Positions 50,128 to 61,698 of a stretch of 64,000 bases of DNA are shown here, one piece after another. The translations under genes were made by a program, and so were the position numbers. This DNA comes from Denitrificimonas caeni DSM 24390 (lineage in GTDB: Bacteria; Pseudomonadota; Gammaproteobacteria; Pseudomonadales; Pseudomonadaceae). The notes beneath the pieces were generated by a model, which saw only the letters and a program-made list of their open reading frames with translations, had not been told where the DNA came from and searched no databases. The DNA lies in NCBI RefSeq assembly GCF_000421765.1, contig NZ_ATXQ01000007.1, forward strand, positions 121,234 to 185,233, in the 5' to 3' direction. How positions within the stretch are numbered: position 1 is the first letter of the stretch; each line of letters begins with the position of its first letter.

Positions 50128-50997
50128 ATGGCGGTTAAAAAACGCGGTCTCGGACGAGGACTTGATGAGTTACTCAGCAGTGCTACGGCCAATACCTTGC
50201 AAGAACAAGCAGCGCAAGCCGATGCCAGTGAGTTGCAACATCTTAGTTTAGACTCTGTGCAACGTGGTAAGTATCAACCACGTGGCGATATGGATCAGGC
50301 CAGTCTTGAAGAGTTGGCGCAATCGATCAAAGCACAAGGCGTCATGCAGCCTATCGTGGTGCGCTTAGTTGCTAAAAATACCTATGAAATTATTGCCGGT
50401 GAACGCCGCTGGCGCGCATCAAAACTGGCAGGTTTAAAAACCATCCCAGCATTGGTGCGTGATGTCAGCGATGAAGCTGCGATAGCGATGGCGTTGATCG
50501 AGAACATCCAGCGCGAAGACTTAAATCCGATTGAAGAGGCTGTTGCTTTACAACGCTTGCAAAAAGAATTTGAGCTGACTCAGCAAGAAGTTGCCAATGC
50601 TGTGGGTAAGTCTCGAGCCAGCGTGGCGAACTTATTGCGCTTAACCGGTTTACCCGATGAAGTGAAGACCTTGCTAGCCCATGGTGATCTGGAAATGGGA
50701 CATGCCCGTGCAATATTAGGCTTGCCCGCCGAGCATCAAGTTGAGGCTGCGCGACACGTTGTCGCAAAAGCTTTAACAGTGAGACAAACCGAAGCTTTGG
50801 TTCGTAATATGCAGGAAGATAAGCCAGCAAAAGAAAAAGCTGCGCCTGATCCTGATGTTAAACGCTTAGAGTTAAAATTAGCCGAACGTTTAGGTACACA
50901 AGTACAAATTAAACAGGGTCAAAAAGGTAAAGGCCAACTGGTTATCAGTTATGGCACTCTAGAAGAATTACAGGGTGTTTTAGCGCATATTCGCTAA
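50128..50997 (+). CDS. parB: Chromosome-partitioning protein ParB (Spo0J)
   Basis: ParB is a CTP-dependent clamp that loads at parS and spreads along DNA. The 289-residue protein has the KKRGLGRGLDELL N-terminus that contacts ParA, the CTP-binding box GERRWRASKLAGL (about 91-103), ENIQREDLNPIEEA, an HTH (LTQQEVANAVGKSRASVANLLRL), and a C-terminal dimerisation domain. It is the last gene of the rsmG-parAB run; atpI starts 132 bases downstream behind its own promoter. Confidence 0.97.
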   Translation: MAVKKRGLGRGLDELLSSATANTLQEQAAQADASELQHLSLDSVQRGKYQPRGDMDQASLEELAQSIKAQGVMQPIVVRLVAKNTYEIIAGERRWRASKLAGLKTIPALVRDVSDEAAIAMALIENIQREDLNPIEEAVALQRLQKEFELTQQEVANAVGKSRASVANLLRLTGLPDEVKTLLAHGDLEMGHARAILGLPAEHQVEAARHVVAKALTVRQTEALVRNMQEDKPAKEKAAPDPDVKRLELKLAERLGTQVQIKQGQKGKGQLVISYGTLEELQGVLAHIR

Positions 50998-51035
50998 AAA
51001 ATCATAGCTGTTGGTCGTAAAATATGCGATGACAG

Positions 51036-51064
51036 TTGAATGGGCAGCGTTAGCAACCTATACT
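51036..51064 (+). promoter_or_regulatory. Sigma70-type promoter of the atp operon
   Basis: TTGAAT (51036-51041), a 17-base spacer and TATACT (51059-51064) form a good sigma70 promoter. Transcription would begin near 51071, which is downstream of an ATG at 51040, so atpI must start later. Confidence 0.65.
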
Positions 51065-51129
51065 CTGCGCGCAATTTTGTTGCTATTCGTTTTAAAATCG
51101 AAAAAATAGCGAAGGAATCAGGCATAACA

Positions 51130-51528
51130 TTGGCGTATCGAAATAAAGTTGCATTTCATCGACAGCCCATGTTTAGCGTAATCATACTGCAGGGTGTGGT
51201 TACTGTTTTGATCGGATTGCTATTTTGCTTGTTGCAAGGATGGCAAGCAGGGTACTCAGCCTGGTTTGGCGGGTTAACTGCATTGATACCGAACGTGTAT
51301 TTTACCTACAAAGCATTTCAATACTTTGGTGCGCGTTCCATTGGTGTCATTGTCCAGTCATTTTGGGCTGGTGAAATGGGTAAGTTAATTCTTACAGCAG
51401 TGCTTTTTGCAGTGCTGTTCTTGGGGGTGAAGCCATTGAACGTGCTGGCCGTGTTCGTTGGTTATATTTTGGTGCAGATGACCTCTGCAACATCACTTCT
51501 TTTGACGAAAAGCTTTCTAAAGCGTTGA
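51130..51528 (+). CDS. atpI: ATP synthase subunit I
   Basis: AtpI is a small membrane protein that assists assembly of the c-ring. The product has four hydrophobic segments, and the GYSAWFGGLTALIPNVYFTYKAFQYFGAR and FWAGEMGKLILTAVLFAVLF patterns of Pseudomonas AtpI. TTG at 51130 (132 residues) is chosen, because the protein then begins a few residues before the conserved FHRQP and AGG lies about 7 bases upstream. An ATG at 51040 would add 30 atypical residues and lies within the likely promoter. The start is moderately sure. Confidence 0.85.
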   Translation: MAYRNKVAFHRQPMFSVIILQGVVTVLIGLLFCLLQGWQAGYSAWFGGLTALIPNVYFTYKAFQYFGARSIGVIVQSFWAGEMGKLILTAVLFAVLFLGVKPLNVLAVFVGYILVQMTSATSLLLTKSFLKR

Positions 51529-52359
<831 letters not shown>

Positions 52360-52428
52360 CGCGAAAGCGGGCGTTGATCCAAAAAACTTTAACTGTAAAC
52401 TTGAAAACTTAAAACTCTAGGAGTAACT

Positions 52429-52668
52429 ATGGAAATCGTAATTATCGCTGCCGCCATCATCCTCGGTATGGGCGCATTAGCAACTGGTCTGGGCTTTGCT
52501 ATCTTAGGTGGCAAACTGCTTGAATCAACAGCGCGTCAGCCTGAATTGGCACCACAATTACAAACTAAAACTTTCATCATGGCTGGTCTGCTTGACGCCG
52601 TTCCAATGATTGGTGTTGGTATGGCTATGTACCTGATTTTCGTTGTAGCTCCAGGTATGGCAGGCTGA
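52429..52668 (+). CDS. atpE: ATP synthase Fo subunit c
   Basis: This is the 79-residue proteolipid of the rotor ring: two membrane helices joined by the polar loop ARQPE (36-40), with the proton-carrying D56 in [19 protein letters not shown] about 7 bases before the ATG is a strong ribosome site, in keeping with the high copy number of c. A hairpin follows in the atpE-atpF gap. Confidence 0.98.
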   Translation: MEIVIIAAAIILGMGALATGLGFAILGGKLLESTARQPELAPQLQTKTFIMAGLLDAVPMIGVGMAMYLIFVVAPGMAG

Positions 52669-52683
52669 TCTAGCGATTTCATC

Positions 52684-52705
52684 GCGTAGTAAATTTTTAC
52701 TGCGC
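52684..52705 (+). other. Hairpin in the atpE-atpF intergenic region
   Basis: GCGTAGTAAA pairs with TTTACTGCGC with one G-T pair and a very short T-rich loop. No U-run follows, so it is more likely to affect processing or stability of the atpE message than to end transcription. Confidence 0.4.
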
Positions 52706-52750
52706 GAAGTTATCTTTAAGATAAACAACGAAATAGCATGAGGTAGATCA

Positions 52751-53221
52751 GTGAATATTAATTTGACGCTTATTGGTCAATTGATTGCCTTCGCTATTTT
52801 TGTCTGGTTTTGCATGAAGTTTGTATGGCCTCCGATTACCGGTGCCATGGATGCTCGCCAGAAGAAAATTGCTGAAGGTTTAGATGCAGCTGGACGTGCT
52901 GAGCGCGATCTAAGACTTGCTCAAGAAAAAGCGACAGAAATGTTGCGTGACACGAAGAAAACAGCTTTAGAAATTCTTGATAAAGCGAATAAAACTGCAA
53001 GTGAAATCGTTGAAGAAGCTAAGCATACTGCGCGCACCGAAGGTGAACGTTTGATTGCTAATGCGAAAACAGAGATTGACCTTGAAGTGAATCGCGTAAA
53101 AGAAGATCTTCGTGCACAAGTTTCAGTATTAGCGGTTGCGGGTGCGGAACAAATCCTCGGTTCATCTGTGGATGCAAGCGCTCATAATCAACTGGTCGAA
53201 CAATTGGCCGCACAACTTTAA
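52751..53221 (+). CDS. atpF: ATP synthase Fo subunit b
   Basis: Subunit b is the peripheral stalk that holds F1 against rotation. The 156-residue protein has one N-terminal membrane helix ([23 protein letters not shown]) and a long charged coiled-coil helix. It starts with GTG at 52751, with GAGG about 8 bases upstream. Confidence 0.97.
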   Translation: MNINLTLIGQLIAFAIFVWFCMKFVWPPITGAMDARQKKIAEGLDAAGRAERDLRLAQEKATEMLRDTKKTALEILDKANKTASEIVEEAKHTARTEGERLIANAKTEIDLEVNRVKEDLRAQVSVLAVAGAEQILGSSVDASAHNQLVEQLAAQL

Positions 53222-53233
53222 GCGAGGCAAGCG

Positions 53234-53770
53234 ATGCTGAATATCAATACGCTTGCTCGACCTTACGCAAAAGCAGCTTATGAGTTTGCTTCGGCTGCAG
53301 GTCAAGTTGACGCTTGGTCTGCGATGTTGGCATTAACTGCTGCTGCGGTAACTGAGCCAGCCATTATTAGTGAATTAGCTAACCCTAAGCTCACTCGTGA
53401 AGGCAAGGTCGCGTTTCTAAAGCAAATGTGCGAAGACAATATCGACGAAACATTCGGCAACTTTCTTCGTGTTCTTGGCGAGAATGGCCGTTTGACTTTA
53501 CTGCCTACGGTACAAGAGATTTTTGAAGCTGTTAAAGCTGAAGCAAATCGCACCGTAGAAGTTGAAGTACAGTCTGCTTTTGAACTGAGCGCAGAACAAC
53601 TCCAAACACTGGCTGCCGCCTTATCCAAGCGGCTTGATCGTACCGTTGAACCCAAAGCGACTGTAAATCCCGCTTTAATTGGCGGTTTGCACATTCGTGC
53701 TGGTGACTTAGTTATTGACGGTTCGATCCGCGGCAGACTGAATAAGTTAGCCGAAGCGTTGAAATCCTGA
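53234..53770 (+). CDS. atpH: ATP synthase F1 subunit delta
   Basis: The delta subunit links the peripheral stalk to the top of F1. The 178-residue protein has the N-terminal ARPYAKAAYEFA motif and the C-terminal GGLHIRAGDLVIDGSIRGRLNKLAEAL signature. It lies 12 bases after atpF. Confidence 0.97.
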   Translation: MLNINTLARPYAKAAYEFASAAGQVDAWSAMLALTAAAVTEPAIISELANPKLTREGKVAFLKQMCEDNIDETFGNFLRVLGENGRLTLLPTVQEIFEAVKAEANRTVEVEVQSAFELSAEQLQTLAAALSKRLDRTVEPKATVNPALIGGLHIRAGDLVIDGSIRGRLNKLAEALKS

Positions 53771-53785
53771 TTTGAGGGGCATGGC

Positions 53786-55330
53786 ATGCAGCAACTGAAT
53801 CCTTCCGAGATTAGCGAGATCATCAAGCAGCGTATTGCTAAGCTTGATGTATCTGCGCAAGCCCGTAATGAAGGCACAATCGTCAGCTTGTCTGACGGTA
53901 TCGTACGTATCCACGGCTTAGCCGATGTAATGTACGGTGAAATGATTGAATTCCCAGGTGGTATTTTTGGTATGGCACTCAACTTGGAGCGTGACTCCGT
54001 TGGTGCTGTAATCTTGGGTAGCTTCTTCGGTTTGACCGAAGGTATGAGCGCCAAATGTACAGGACGTATCCTTGAAGTTCCGGTTGGTCCAGAACTGTTA
54101 GGCCGCGTTGTTGATGCATTGGGTAATCCAATTGATGGCAAAGGTCCAGTCGAAACCAAATTAACTGATGCAGTTGAGAAAGTTGCACCAGGCGTAATTT
54201 GGCGTAAGTCGGTAGATCAACCTGTACAAACAGGTTACAAATCTGTCGATGCGATGATTCCTGTAGGCCGTGGTCAGCGTGAGTTGATCATTGGTGACCG
54301 TCAGATTGGTAAAACTGCTCTGGCTATCGATGCCATCATTAACCAAAAAGACAGCGGCATTAAGTGCGTCTACGTGGCCATTGGCCAGAAGCAATCAACC
54401 ATTGCTAACGTGGTACGTAAACTTGAAGAAGCGGGTGCACTGAGCAATACCATCGTGGTTGCTGCAAGCGCATCTGAATCTGCTGCACTGCAATACTTAG
54501 CACCATACGCCGGTTGCACCATGGGTGAATACTTCCGTGACCGTGGTGAAGATGCGTTGATCGTTTACGATGACTTGTCTAAACAAGCTGTTGCTTACCG
54601 TCAGATTTCTCTGTTGTTACGTCGTCCACCAGGACGTGAAGCGTACCCAGGTGACGTGTTCTACCTCCACAGTCGTTTGTTGGAGCGTGCATCACGTGTA
54701 TCTGAAGAGTACGTTGAAGCATTCACCAATGGTGAAGTGAAAGGTAAAACCGGTTCTTTAACCGCGCTGCCAATCATTGAAACCCAGGCGGGTGACGTAT
54801 CAGCGTTCGTACCAACCAACGTAATTTCTATTACTGATGGTCAGATTTTCCTTGAGTCAGCAATGTTTAACTCAGGTATCCGTCCAGCAGTAAACGCCGG
54901 TATCTCGGTATCGCGTGTTGGTGGTGCAGCTCAGACTAAGATTATTAAGAAGCTTTCCGGTGGTATTCGTACCGCACTGGCGCAGTACCGCGAATTGGCG
55001 GCCTTTGCTCAGTTTGCTTCTGACTTAGATGAAGCAACGCGTAAGCAGCTTGAGCACGGTCAACGTGTGACTGAGCTGATGAAGCAGAAACAGTACGCAC
55101 CAATGTCTATCGCTGATATGTCTGTGTCTTTGTATGCTGCTGAACGTGGCTTCTTGACTGACGTAGAAGTTAATAAAGTGGGTGCTTTCGAGGCAGCCTT
55201 GTTGGCCTTCTTCAAACGTGACTACGCTGAATTAATGGCGAAGATCAATGAGAAGGGTGACTTTAATAACGATATCGATGCTTCTATTAAAGAAGGTATC
55301 GAGAAGTTTAAGGCCACTCAGAGCTGGTAA
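53786..55330 (+). CDS. atpA: ATP synthase F1 subunit alpha
   Basis: This is the non-catalytic nucleotide-binding subunit of F1. The 514-residue protein has the P-loop [10 protein letters not shown] (about 169-178), [16 protein letters not shown], and the [27 protein letters not shown] segment with the conserved catalytic-site Arg region. Length is normal. Confidence 0.98.
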   Translation: MQQLNPSEISEIIKQRIAKLDVSAQARNEGTIVSLSDGIVRIHGLADVMYGEMIEFPGGIFGMALNLERDSVGAVILGSFFGLTEGMSAKCTGRILEVPVGPELLGRVVDALGNPIDGKGPVETKLTDAVEKVAPGVIWRKSVDQPVQTGYKSVDAMIPVGRGQRELIIGDRQIGKTALAIDAIINQKDSGIKCVYVAIGQKQSTIANVVRKLEEAGALSNTIVVAASASESAALQYLAPYAGCTMGEYFRDRGEDALIVYDDLSKQAVAYRQISLLLRRPPGREAYPGDVFYLHSRLLERASRVSEEYVEAFTNGEVKGKTGSLTALPIIETQAGDVSAFVPTNVISITDGQIFLESAMFNSGIRPAVNAGISVSRVGGAAQTKIIKKLSGGIRTALAQYRELAAFAQFASDLDEATRKQLEHGQRVTELMKQKQYAPMSIADMSVSLYAAERGFLTDVEVNKVGAFEAALLAFFKRDYAELMAKINEKGDFNNDIDASIKEGIEKFKATQSW

Positions 55331-55381
55331 GCCGCAGTGGGGGTGTTAAAGCCCCTACTTGCTTAACCTGAAGGGTGACAA

Positions 55382-56248
55382 ATGGCAGGCGCAAAAGAGA
55401 TTCGCAGTAAAATTGCGAGCATCAAAAGTACGCAAAAGATTACAAGTGCCATGGAAAAAGTGGCGGTCAGTAAAATGCGCAGAGCACAACAGCGCATGAA
55501 TCTTGGTCGTCCCTATGCAGAGCGAATTCGTCAGGTCATTGGCCATTTAGCTGAAGCCAATGCCGAGTACAAGCATGCATTCATGGTCGAACGTCCGGTT
55601 AAACGCGTGGGTTATATCCTCGTGTCGACCGACCGTGGTCTGTGCGGCGGTCTGAACTTTAACCTGTTCAAGGCCCTGATTAATAATATGAAGGGCTTAC
55701 AACAAGATGGCGTTCAAGCAGAGTTCTGCGTGATCGGCAAAAAAGGTGTAAGTTTCTTCCGTAGTTACGGTGGCAATGTCGTTGCAGCAATCACTGATCT
55801 CGGTGAGCAGCCAGCAATTACTGACTTAATTGGCAGTATTAAAATAATGCTGGATGGCTTCGCTGAAGGTCGTCTTGATCGCTTATACATAGTGTCTAAC
55901 AAGTTTGTGAATACTATGACGCAGAAACCAACAGTTGAGCAGTTAGTGCCACTGGCGGTTGATGCCGGGCTTGAAGGCGATCGCCTTGGCTCTTGGGATT
56001 ACATTTACGAACCAGGCGCCCAGGAATTACTGGATGCTCTGATCGTTCGTTATATCGAATCTCAGGTCTACCAAGCGGTTGTTGAGAACTCAGCATGCGA
56101 ACAAGCGGCTCGAATGATTGCGATGAAAAATGCAACTGACAATGCTGGCGACCTTATTGATAACCTACAACTGGTTTACAACAAGGCTCGTCAAGCAGCG
56201 ATCACTCAAGAAATTTCAGAAATCGTCGGCGGCGCTGCCGCGGTTTAA
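55382..56248 (+). CDS. atpG: ATP synthase F1 subunit gamma
   Basis: The gamma subunit is the central rotating shaft. The 288-residue protein has the N-terminal helix [35 protein letters not shown], the [11 protein letters not shown] motif and the C-terminal [24 protein letters not shown] helix. It lies between atpA and atpD as expected. Confidence 0.98.
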   Translation: MAGAKEIRSKIASIKSTQKITSAMEKVAVSKMRRAQQRMNLGRPYAERIRQVIGHLAEANAEYKHAFMVERPVKRVGYILVSTDRGLCGGLNFNLFKALINNMKGLQQDGVQAEFCVIGKKGVSFFRSYGGNVVAAITDLGEQPAITDLIGSIKIMLDGFAEGRLDRLYIVSNKFVNTMTQKPTVEQLVPLAVDAGLEGDRLGSWDYIYEPGAQELLDALIVRYIESQVYQAVVENSACEQAARMIAMKNATDNAGDLIDNLQLVYNKARQAAITQEISEIVGGAAAV

Positions 56249-57655
<1,407 letters not shown>

Positions 57656-57732
57656 TTTGCGAACCTTAATGGTGAGCAATATGGCAGCGGATGCATCGGT
57701 ATCCGCTCCGCCTAAAAACTGAGGCGATTTAT

Positions 57733-58161
57733 ATGGCCAGCAGAACAGTCCAGTGTGACATTGTTAGTGCAGAAGAAGAGTTGTTCTCGGGTCGGGTCGA
57801 AATGGTCGTCGCTCATGGTCACATGGGTGATTTGGGTATTTTGCCTGGTCACACACCACTCATCTCTACAATCAAACCGGGCCCTGTCCGGGTGATTAAG
57901 CAGGGTGGCACAGAAGAGGTGTATTACATCTCTGGTGGTTTTATCGAGGTACAGCCATACATGGTTAAGGTTTTAGCAGATACGGCAATCCGTGCTGCTG
58001 ACCTTGATGAAGCTGCAGCCCTTGAAGCGAAAAAAGCTGCTGAGCAAGAACTTCAGAATCAATCAGCTGATTTTGAATATGCAGCAGCAGCTATACGTTT
58101 AGCAGAAGCGGCAGCGCAACTGCGCACTATTAGCGAACTGCGTAAAAATGTTCGCCGATAA
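57733..58161 (+). CDS. atpC: ATP synthase F1 subunit epsilon
   Basis: The epsilon subunit is the rotor subunit that can inhibit ATP hydrolysis. The 142-residue protein begins [20 protein letters not shown], has a beta-sandwich domain with [11 protein letters not shown] and [11 protein letters not shown], and a C-terminal helical hairpin. ATG 57733 has GAGG about 9 bases upstream; the upstream frame from 57691 is rejected. A strong terminator ends the operon. Confidence 0.97.
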   Translation: MASRTVQCDIVSAEEELFSGRVEMVVAHGHMGDLGILPGHTPLISTIKPGPVRVIKQGGTEEVYYISGGFIEVQPYMVKVLADTAIRAADLDEAAALEAKKAAEQELQNQSADFEYAAAAIRLAEAAAQLRTISELRKNVRR

Positions 58162-58187
58162 GCAAATCTAGCTTCATCGTAACACTG

Positions 58188-58217
58188 AAAAAGGGTAGCC
58201 TAAGGCTGCCCTTTTTT
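58188..58217 (+). terminator. Intrinsic terminator of the atp operon
   Basis: AAAAGGGTAGCC folds with GGCTGCCCTTTT around TAA (one G-T pair), with the T-run continuing to 58217. Confidence 0.9.
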
Positions 58218-58273
58218 ATTGCTTATTTTTGAGATTTTAAGCGCCATTCAATTTTTTATTTAGGATGTATAGC

Positions 58274-59632
58274 ATGTCGCTGGATATTGTTATTCTCGCC
58301 GCTGGCCAAGGTACGCGTATGCGTTCGGCCTTACCCAAAGTGCTGCACCCGATAGCGGGTCAATCCATGTTGGCGCATGTGCTGCAAACTGCGCGCAGTT
58401 TAAAGCCTGCCAGTATTCAAGTGGTAATTGGCCATGGTGCCGAATTGGTGCGTGAACAATTGGCTGCGGCTGATGTGAGTTTTGTTGTGCAGAGCGAGCA
58501 ATTGGGTACAGGTCATGCAGTTGCCCAAGCCATTCCTCACTTAAAAGCTGAGAACACCTTGGTGTTGTACGGTGACGTGCCTTTGATTGAAGGCGCAACG
58601 CTAGAAAGTTTGCTGACCCACTTAAGTGCGGACAGCATGGCGCTCCTGACTGTTAATCTGACTAATCCAGCGGGTTACGGTCGTATTGTCCGCAATCAAG
58701 CAAACGCCGTTCAGGCCATTGTTGAGCATAAAGATGCCAGTCCAGAGCAGCTGAAAATCTGTGAAGGCAATACCGGTATCCTTGCTGTGCCTCGCCAGCG
58801 TTTAATTGATTGGCTCGGTCGACTCTCCAACAGCAATGCGCAGGGTGAGTATTACCTCACCGATATTATCGCGATGGCGGTAGCCGATGATTTGCGCGTC
58901 GCTACTGAAACTGCTAGTGATGCCATGGAAGTGCAGGGTGCCAATGACCGCTTACAGCTCTCGGAGTTGGAGCGCCATTATCAACAACGCGCAGCGCGGC
59001 GTTTAATGGCACAAGGCGTGACTCTGCTTGATCCTGTGCGCTTTGATCTGCGCGGTGAGGTCAGTGTCGGTCGTGATGTATTGATTGATATTAATGTGAT
59101 CTTAGAAGGCAAGGTTGAGATCGCTGATAATGTCTCAATTGGTCCGAACTGCGTGATTAAAGATTCTATTTTGCGCGCTGGTGCGGTGATTAAAGCCAAC
59201 AGTCACTTAGAAGGTGCTGATGTCGGTGAAGGTGCCGATTGCGGTCCATTTGCGCGTTTGCGCCCAGGTACAGTATTGGCTGCACGCGCCCATGTGGGCA
59301 ACTTTGTTGAGCTTAAAAATACGCGCTTAGGTGAAGGCGCTAAAGCTGGGCATTTAACCTATTTAGGTGACAGCGATATTGGTGCGCGCAGCAATATCGG
59401 CGCAGGCACTATTACCTGTAATTACGATGGTGCTAATAAGTTTAAAACGGTGATGGGCGAAGATGTCTTTATCGGTTCCAACAGTTCATTGGTTGCGCCG
59501 TTGAACTTAGGTGATGGCTCGACCACGGGTGCTGGTTCGACTATTACTGCGGATGTGCCAGCGCATGCTTTGGCGGTAGGGCGTGGACGTCAGCGAAATT
59601 TAGAAAACTGGCCGCGTCCAAAAAAACGCTAA
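58274..59632 (+). CDS. glmU: Bifunctional UDP-N-acetylglucosamine pyrophosphorylase / glucosamine-1-phosphate N-acetyltransferase
   Basis: GlmU makes UDP-GlcNAc for peptidoglycan and LPS. The 452-residue protein has the N-terminal nucleotidyltransferase motif [19 protein letters not shown], the [11 protein letters not shown] and YGDVPLI segments, and a C-terminal left-handed beta-helix with hexapeptide repeats ending near [14 protein letters not shown] 58274 is spaced 8 bases from AGGA, better than ATG 58265. Downstream there is no glmS, the usual neighbour and Tn7 target; a terminator and a TM2-domain gene follow instead. Confidence 0.97.
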   Translation: MSLDIVILAAGQGTRMRSALPKVLHPIAGQSMLAHVLQTARSLKPASIQVVIGHGAELVREQLAAADVSFVVQSEQLGTGHAVAQAIPHLKAENTLVLYGDVPLIEGATLESLLTHLSADSMALLTVNLTNPAGYGRIVRNQANAVQAIVEHKDASPEQLKICEGNTGILAVPRQRLIDWLGRLSNSNAQGEYYLTDIIAMAVADDLRVATETASDAMEVQGANDRLQLSELERHYQQRAARRLMAQGVTLLDPVRFDLRGEVSVGRDVLIDINVILEGKVEIADNVSIGPNCVIKDSILRAGAVIKANSHLEGADVGEGADCGPFARLRPGTVLAARAHVGNFVELKNTRLGEGAKAGHLTYLGDSDIGARSNIGAGTITCNYDGANKFKTVMGEDVFIGSNSSLVAPLNLGDGSTTGAGSTITADVPAHALAVGRGRQRNLENWPRPKKR

Positions 59633-59650
59633 ACCAATTGCTCGATAGTT

Positions 59651-59687
59651 AAAGCTGCTTGTCGCTCTGTGCGTTAAGCAGCTTTTT
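59651..59687 (+). terminator. Intrinsic terminator of glmU
   Basis: AAAGCTGCTT (59651-59660) pairs with AAGCAGCTTT (59676-59685), and a T-run follows. The loop is about 15 bases. Confidence 0.85.
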
Positions 59688-59705
59688 TATTAGCGCAGTC
59701 GATTA

Positions 59706-60116
59706 TTACAAAGATGAGTTAAAGATTTGATTCTTAATCGAGATTTGCTGGTTCATGGTCCAGAAATCATAGAGCACACCAATTAAGAAGAAGCCGCCTG
59801 TGCACAGGTACAAAATCCCAGTGATCCATTTACCTTGATACATGCGGTGCACACCGAATACACCTAAAAAAGTTAGAAGTATCCATGCCACGTTGTAATC
59901 TATGCGCCCGGTGTGAAAACGCATGCTGGCTTGTCGGTCCATAGCGGGGATTAAAAATAAATCAATGATCCAGCCAATACCCAATAAGCCCAAAGTAAAA
60001 AACCAGAGGGTGCCAGTTACAGGTTTACCATAATAGAAACGATGCGAACCTAAAAAACCAAAGATCCACAGTAAGTACCCCATAACGGGAGTGTGACTGT
60101 CAGTGTCGTAACGCAT
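59706..60116 (-). CDS. TM2-domain membrane protein
   Basis: The 136-residue protein contains two similar TM2-type units. Each has a hydrophobic helix, a G-x-HRFY/HRMY-x-GK turn and a second helix (LLWIFGFLGSHRFYYGKPVTG and LLTFLGVFGVHRMYQGKWITG). TM2 proteins are small, widespread inner-membrane proteins of unknown function. The internal duplication is clear. It is transcribed toward the glmU terminator, and the DUF962 gene lies 61 bases upstream in the same direction. Confidence 0.88.
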   Translation of the reverse strand: MRYDTDSHTPVMGYLLWIFGFLGSHRFYYGKPVTGTLWFFTLGLLGIGWIIDLFLIPAMDRQASMRFHTGRIDYNVAWILLTFLGVFGVHRMYQGKWITGILYLCTGGFFLIGVLYDFWTMNQQISIKNQIFNSSL

Positions 60117-60177
60117 AATAAGATCCTTAATCTATTTTGTAGCCGTAAGACTCACGCTTATTTAAATAGTTGCCCAC

Positions 60178-60684
60178 TTATTTCCTGCTCTGTGTGCTTA
60201 AACGTTTTTCAATTTCTTCTTGCAGAGGTTTGCGCAGTCCGCACAGAAAAGCTAATTCTGCTACGACAAACAGAGGACCAATGGCTAAGCCCATAATATC
60301 ATCGACAAAAGCGGGCTTACGGCCTTCATAGTAGTGGCCGATAAATTGAATAATCCAACCGACAATAAAACTACCAATACCCCAACCAAGCCAAGCACCT
60401 GTGGACAATTGCGCGCAATACATTCCCAGCCACACACACAGAGCAAGTAATAGAGCCATACATGCGCCCAAAGCGCGGTCGAGCTTTAGATAAAACAAAG
60501 CAGCAACAATGGCGACAGCCATGGCAGGGGAAACCCATAGTCCGTTTATCATCAAGTTTGGGCGTGAGAGTAAAATAGCGACGGCCACGACGATTAAAGG
60601 AATACCAATAAAGTGAGTGATGATATTGCGTTGGTCACGGTGATAGGCCGCATACTGTGTCAAATGATCGGTTAGAGTTTTCAT
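60178..60684 (-). CDS. DUF962/Mpo1-like membrane protein
   Basis: The 168-residue protein has the Mpo1-like (DUF962, YGL010W) pattern: YAAYHRDQRNIITHFIGIPL at the N-terminus, then four membrane helices, with IQFIGHYYEGRKPAFVDD in the middle. Conserved histidines in these motifs are those that bind iron in yeast Mpo1, a fatty-acid alpha-oxidation dioxygenase. A bacterial role is not established here. ATG 60684 has AAGGA 8 bases upstream, so the longer frame from 60732 is rejected. Confidence 0.88.
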   Translation of the reverse strand: MKTLTDHLTQYAAYHRDQRNIITHFIGIPLIVVAVAILLSRPNLMINGLWVSPAMAVAIVAALFYLKLDRALGACMALLLALCVWLGMYCAQLSTGAWLGWGIGSFIVGWIIQFIGHYYEGRKPAFVDDIMGLAIGPLFVVAELAFLCGLRKPLQEEIEKRLSTQSRK

Positions 60685-60901
60685 TATTATTGTCCTTGTA
60701 GGCTCTATTGGAGGTTGTTGAGTCGTGATCATAGCTAAAATAAGCGATACGAACAGTGTTGAGTTACCAGTGATAATAGAGCAACTACTGAAAGGCTGCT
60801 GTCAACAAGGTATCGTGTGCATGGTCAGTGAGAATGCCGCCTTTAAGTTTTAGCAAGTATCAGGCTTTAGGGTTTCTTTTAGGTATAAAAATAGGTTGAA
60901 G

Positions 60902-61681
60902 ATGAAATATTCCATGGTGTTGTTTGCGACCCTATTGTTGTCAGGCTGTAGTGGGCTTAAATTTGATGACAGTTATCAAGCCGTAGGGCAAGACAGCCGT
61001 GTGCAGTTTATTGTGCTGCATTACACCTCCAGTGACCTACCACGCTCTTTGTATTTGTTAAGTGAAAAAGACGTCAGCAGCCACTATCTAATTGCTGAAC
61101 AGCCGGCGACGATTTACCGCTTAGTCGATGAGAACCGGCGGGCTTGGCATGCCGGTAACAGCCAGTGGAAGGGACGTACTTGGCTAAACTCCAGTTCCAT
61201 CGGTATTGAAATGGTTAATCAGGGTTATCGCGACACAGCGGCAGGGCGAGTGTGGCAACCTTGGAGTAGCGAGCAAATTGACGCCTTGGTGTTGCTACTG
61301 AAAGACATTATGCAAAGACATGGTTTAACGGCTGATAGTGTGATCGGCCACAGTGATATTGCACCACAGCGTAAAGTTGATCCAGGTCCTGCTTTTCCAT
61401 GGCAGCGCTTAGCACAAGAGGGTTTAATTCATTGGCCAGACCCAGACGCGGTAGCGATGCATTTAGCTGTATTTACTCAGCAGTTGCCTTCAATCGCTTG
61501 GTATCAAGAGCATTTGGCTAAAGTGGGTTACGCCGTACCTGAGCACGGTGAGTTGGATGAAGCAACGCGCAATGTCCTCGCTGCTTTTCAAATGAAGTAC
61601 CGACCAGATGTTTATGACGGTGAGCCAGATGCGCAAACAGCAGCAATGCTGTTAACTCTGACCACACAAATGAGCCGTTAA
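60902..61681 (+). CDS. Exported lipoprotein N-acetylmuramoyl-L-alanine amidase (AmiD-like)
   Basis: This 259-residue amidase_2-domain zinc enzyme cleaves the amide bond between MurNAc and L-Ala. It has a lipoprotein signal peptide with lipobox LLSGC (Cys about 17), zinc-ligand regions VLHYTSS and GHSDIAPQRKVDPGP, and a C-terminal peptidoglycan-binding-like domain (about 195-255). This distinguishes it from cytoplasmic AmpD at 40199 and suggests outer-membrane AmiD. ATG 60902 is chosen over TTG 60896. The next gene starts 17 bases downstream. Confidence 0.9.
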   Translation: MKYSMVLFATLLLSGCSGLKFDDSYQAVGQDSRVQFIVLHYTSSDLPRSLYLLSEKDVSSHYLIAEQPATIYRLVDENRRAWHAGNSQWKGRTWLNSSSIGIEMVNQGYRDTAAGRVWQPWSSEQIDALVLLLKDIMQRHGLTADSVIGHSDIAPQRKVDPGPAFPWQRLAQEGLIHWPDPDAVAMHLAVFTQQLPSIAWYQEHLAKVGYAVPEHGELDEATRNVLAAFQMKYRPDVYDGEPDAQTAAMLLTLTTQMSR

Positions 61682-61698
61682 CCCTAGGAGCACCTTGT

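Noticed and set aside
53302..54159. Long minus-strand open frame across atpH/atpA
   Set aside because: It is antisense to two well-conserved ATP synthase genes and its translation is low-complexity Ser/Pro/Lys-rich.
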